Under the pieces are notes generated by a model that was not told the DNA's origin, ran no database searches, and saw nothing but the letters and a program-made list of their open reading frames with translations. A stretch of 18,720 nucleotides of DNA from Bacteroidales bacterium (GTDB lineage: Bacteria; Bacteroidota; Bacteroidia; Bacteroidales; UBA932). This document shows, piece by piece, positions 17,004 to 18,720 of this stretch (position 1 is the stretch's first letter; each line of letters opens with the position of its first letter). The position numbers and the translations under genes were made by a program. The stretch spans positions 1-18,720 of the forward strand of contig SFNZ01000031.1 of NCBI GenBank assembly GCA_004552615.1, in the 5' to 3' direction.

Positions 17004-17011
17004 TACATTTG
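17004..17011 (+). promoter_or_regulatory. -7 box upstream of the small protein and galE
   Basis: TACATTTG fits TAnnTTTG, 8 bases after the NlpC/P60 stop. No TTTG is found at the usual distance upstream. The predicted start near 17017 gives a leader of about 60 nt. A TTG that opens the reading frame at 17009 lies within this box. Confidence 0.5.
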
Positions 17012-17077
17012 CAGAAGGAATATGTTCAGGAGTCTTTTGAAGATTCCCTATTCCACACATCACTTAAAACTATTAAT

Positions 17078-17356
17078 ATGAATCTCAGGGATTTCAAAAA
17101 AGACGTCGAGTATCTTATCGGCGATTTCATCGATGATTGCGTTCTTTTTGTATCAATCAATCCGCATAAGGCGAGCGAGGAGCTCGGTGACATCATCAGC
17201 GAGGCTGTGGACCTTTACAACGATATGAAGGACAAGGCCAACGAGAAGGTGGAAGGCAATCTCCGCACCTATTTCAACGGTCTGCGCAAAGAGATGTGCA
17301 CCAAGGTTGACGAGCTCTACGAAAGGCTCAGCGCCGTGATTACCGCCGGCAAATAG
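17078..17356 (+). CDS. Small helical protein of unknown function (92 aa)
   Basis: I recognise no named family. The 92-residue product (MNLRDFKKDVEYLIGDFIDDC...) is charged and probably all alpha-helical, with acidic-hydrophobic stretches (EYLIGDFIDDC, EELGDIISEAVDLYNDM) followed by a more basic half. It has no signal peptide or membrane segment, so it is probably cytoplasmic. There are two cysteines, C21 and one in KEMCTKVDEL. The start at 17078 follows an AT-rich stretch typical of this phylum's translation starts. The frame opens upstream at 17009, but that TTG sits in a -7 box and the additional residues look non-coding. It is 12 bases upstream of galE and probably co-transcribed with it. 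I have an impression that proteins of this kind are conserved in Bacteroidales, but I cannot check that here. Confidence 0.75.
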   Translation: MNLRDFKKDVEYLIGDFIDDCVLFVSINPHKASEELGDIISEAVDLYNDMKDKANEKVEGNLRTYFNGLRKEMCTKVDELYERLSAVITAGK

Positions 17357-17368
17357 CATTTGGGGATT

Positions 17369-18409
17369 ATGGCAAAGACTGTACTTGTTTCCGGTGGCGC
17401 CGGCTTCATCGGCAGCCACGTGACAGTAGAGCTGATTTCCGCAGGCTATGACGTGGTCGTTGCGGATGACATGTCCAACTGTGACCTGACCTGCTTCGAG
17501 GGTGTAAAAAAGATTACGGGCAGGGACAACCTCCCGTTCGTGAAGATGGATTTCTGCGACCTCGAGGCCGTCCATAATCTTTTCGCAGAATACCATATCG
17601 ACGCTGTGATCCATTTCGCCGCATTCAAGGCAGTGGGCGAATCAGTTGCAGAGCCTCTGAAATACTACAACAACAACCTTACCTCATTCATGAACCTGCT
17701 CACCGTGGCCCACGCCCAGAAGAGCGGATGCAATGTGCTGTTCTCGTCATCGGCCACGGTCTATGGAGAGCCTGACGTGCTTCCTGTCACCGAGGAGTCT
17801 CCAAGGCAGCCGGCCACCTCGCCATACGGCAATACCAAACAGATCTGTGAAGACATACTGCGCGACTGCGTGAAAGCCTACAGTGAGGGTGAAGGTGCAC
17901 TCAAGGGCATAGCACTGAGGTATTTCAATCCTATCGGCGCCCATCCTTCGGGACTCATCGGAGAGCTTCCGCGCGGAGTGCCCAACAACCTCGTTCCTTT
18001 CATCACCCAGACGGCCATCGGCAAGAGGGAGTGCCTGAGCATTTTCGGCAATGACTACCCTACGCCTGACGGGACCTGCCAGAGGGACTATATCGACATC
18101 GTGGATCTCGCAAAGGCCCATGTATGCGCTGTCGGCAGGATGATTGACGAAAAGATGGAGAATGACTATGAGGTGTTCAACATCGGCACAGGCGTGCCTG
18201 TCTCGGTTCTGGAGCTTGTAAATGCATTCGAGAAGGTCAACAATCTGAAGCTCAACTACAAGTTTGCCCCGAGACGCAGCGGCGACGTGACCGCAATCTG
18301 GGCAGATCCAACACTTGCCAACGAAAAGCTCGGCTGGAAGGCAGAAAGGTCTGTGGAAGAGACACTTGCCGCCGCCTGGAAATGGGAGCAGCGGATAGCC
18401 GGAAAATAA
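17369..18409 (+). CDS. galE: UDP-glucose 4-epimerase
   Basis: It interconverts UDP-glucose and UDP-galactose (and possibly the N-acetyl forms) in the cytoplasm, supplying sugars for the Leloir pathway and for surface polysaccharides. The 346-residue SDR protein shows GGAGFIGSH (9-17) for NAD binding, FSSSATVYG with catalytic serine near S128, the Y153/K157 pair in SPYGNTK, LRYFNPIGAHPSG, and the C-terminal sugar-binding block RRSGDVTAIWADPTLANEKLGW. The start is the ATG at 17369, which places the glycine motif at the family position; a TTG at 17360 in frame is not needed. The 12-base gap to the 92-residue gene suggests one operon. A very strong terminator overlaps the stop codon. Confidence 0.95.
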   Translation: MAKTVLVSGGAGFIGSHVTVELISAGYDVVVADDMSNCDLTCFEGVKKITGRDNLPFVKMDFCDLEAVHNLFAEYHIDAVIHFAAFKAVGESVAEPLKYYNNNLTSFMNLLTVAHAQKSGCNVLFSSSATVYGEPDVLPVTEESPRQPATSPYGNTKQICEDILRDCVKAYSEGEGALKGIALRYFNPIGAHPSGLIGELPRGVPNNLVPFITQTAIGKRECLSIFGNDYPTPDGTCQRDYIDIVDLAKAHVCAVGRMIDEKMENDYEVFNIGTGVPVSVLELVNAFEKVNNLKLNYKFAPRRSGDVTAIWADPTLANEKLGWKAERSVEETLAAAWKWEQRIAGK

Positions 18410-18446
18410 AATAAAGGAAGCAGGCAATGCCTGCTTCCTTTATTTT
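18408..18446 (+). terminator. Strong intrinsic terminator after galE, symmetrical
   Basis: A 19-base perfect inverted repeat centred on 18427 (left arm 18408-18426, right arm 18428-18446), GC-rich at its core (GCAGGCA/TGCCTGC) and A/T-rich outside, so the right arm supplies the T-run. It begins inside the galE stop codon. Because A-runs and T-runs flank both sides, it could also stop transcripts arriving from the right. Confidence 0.9.
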
Positions 18447-18584
18447 CAACCCCAGTCTGCTGACGCAGACAGCCCCTTTAGGGGCACACCGCTTCCGCTT
18501 TGCTCCAGCGGGCGTCTCCGCTATTCGATTTCCTTCGGAAATCTCATTGACGCTCCAACGCGGCGCGTGGTCGCGCCCAGTCTA
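18447..18584. other. Dense cluster of five inverted repeats; candidate structured RNA or intergenic repeat
   Basis: Five stems occur in about 125 bases: GTCTGC/GCAGAC (18455-18470), GCCCC/GGGGC (18472-18485), CCGCT/AGCGG (18489-18511), GATTTCC/GGAAATC (18527-18543, enclosed by GCGTC 18512-18516 and GACGC 18549-18553) and GGCGCG/CGCGCC (18562-18577). Stems one and two are separated by one base. The octamer CCCAGTCT occurs at 18452-18458 (lacking its first C in one reading) and again at 18576-18583, flanking the set. I do not match it to a known RNA family, tRNA, tmRNA, 6S or RNase P RNA. Strand cannot be decided. It could also be a dispersed genomic repeat. Confidence 0.45.
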
Positions 18585-18720
18585 ATGCGGATACCTTCTA
18601 CAAATAATATTGCTTACGTTGGCTTTGATTGCGCCAAGCCACTCAACCCCAACCGCTTACAGCGCAACGGCCACTGCGAGGAGAACCCTTTGGTCGAGCT
18701 CCCCGCAGCTGTGGCCGATG
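18585..18720 (+). CDS. Unrecognised short ORF, partial at the right edge (uncertain)
   Basis: From the ATG at 18585 the plus strand stays open to the window end, 45 codons: MRIPSTNNIAYVGFDCAKP, then a Pro/Asn/Arg/Gln-rich part and GHCEENPLVELPAAVAD. I do not recognise it. It follows the inverted-repeat cluster directly, has no visible -7 box, and its composition differs from its neighbours (many Asn, Pro, Cys). The opposite strand also stays open from the edge for 20 codons, so the true coding strand, if any, is unclear. It may be part of the same repeat or structured element rather than a gene. Confidence 0.25.
   Translation, partial: MRIPSTNNIAYVGFDCAKPLNPNRLQRNGHCEENPLVELPAAVAD

Noticed and set aside
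18453..18584. CRISPR array or integron attC site at the right edge.
   Set aside because: The stems differ in sequence, there are no regular repeats with spacers, and I see no core GTTRRRY/RYYYAAC pair.

Overview
The window looks like chromosomal DNA of a Bacteroidales species (phylum Bacteroidota) with fairly GC-rich genes. The evidence is: promoters of the Bacteroidota type (a -7 box TAnnTTTG, in several cases with a TTTG -33 box 18-20 bases upstream) before most transcription units; no clear Shine-Dalgarno sequences; and a gene set typical of the order (OstA-like protein, tandem parvulin chaperones, SDR-type threonine dehydrogenase). I cannot name the genus. No phage, transposon, CRISPR array or defence system is visible, and most of the window is housekeeping sequence.

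Layout. (1) 1-1980, minus: the 5' two thirds of a 23S rRNA gene, cut by the left edge. It is preceded by a leader of about 400 nt, its own strong promoter and an A-tract-rich upstream region. There is no 16S or tRNA gene in front of it; the next gene is divergent and unrelated, so this 23S gene appears unlinked from 16S. (2) 2702-5930, plus: an OPT-family oligopeptide transporter and peptidase T, a peptide import and hydrolysis pair. (3) 6037-8405: divergent tdh (minus) and kbl (plus), the two steps from threonine to glycine plus acetyl-CoA. (4) 8442-14823, minus: guaB (IMP dehydrogenase), a lipoprotein with SurA/parvulin-like features, a SurA-like double-parvulin protein and a large OstA/LptA-like protein. 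Genes in this unit touch or overlap by one base, so nucleotide synthesis is co-transcribed with outer-membrane assembly factors. (5) 14958-16996, plus: a TIGR01212/YhcC-type radical SAM protein and an SH3-NlpC/P60 cell-wall hydrolase. (6) 17078-18409, plus: a 92-residue helical protein of unknown function and galE. (7) 18408-18720: a strong terminator, then about 125 bp packed with five inverted repeats, then a short unrecognised ORF that runs off the window.

Transcription logic. Promoter boxes repeatedly settle gene starts: the upstream TTG codons of guaB and of the 92-residue protein lie inside -7 boxes, so translation must begin further downstream. The less ordinary parts are the unlinked 23S unit with its leader and bent-DNA-like upstream region, the low-complexity expansions of the OstA-like protein, and the structured right edge.
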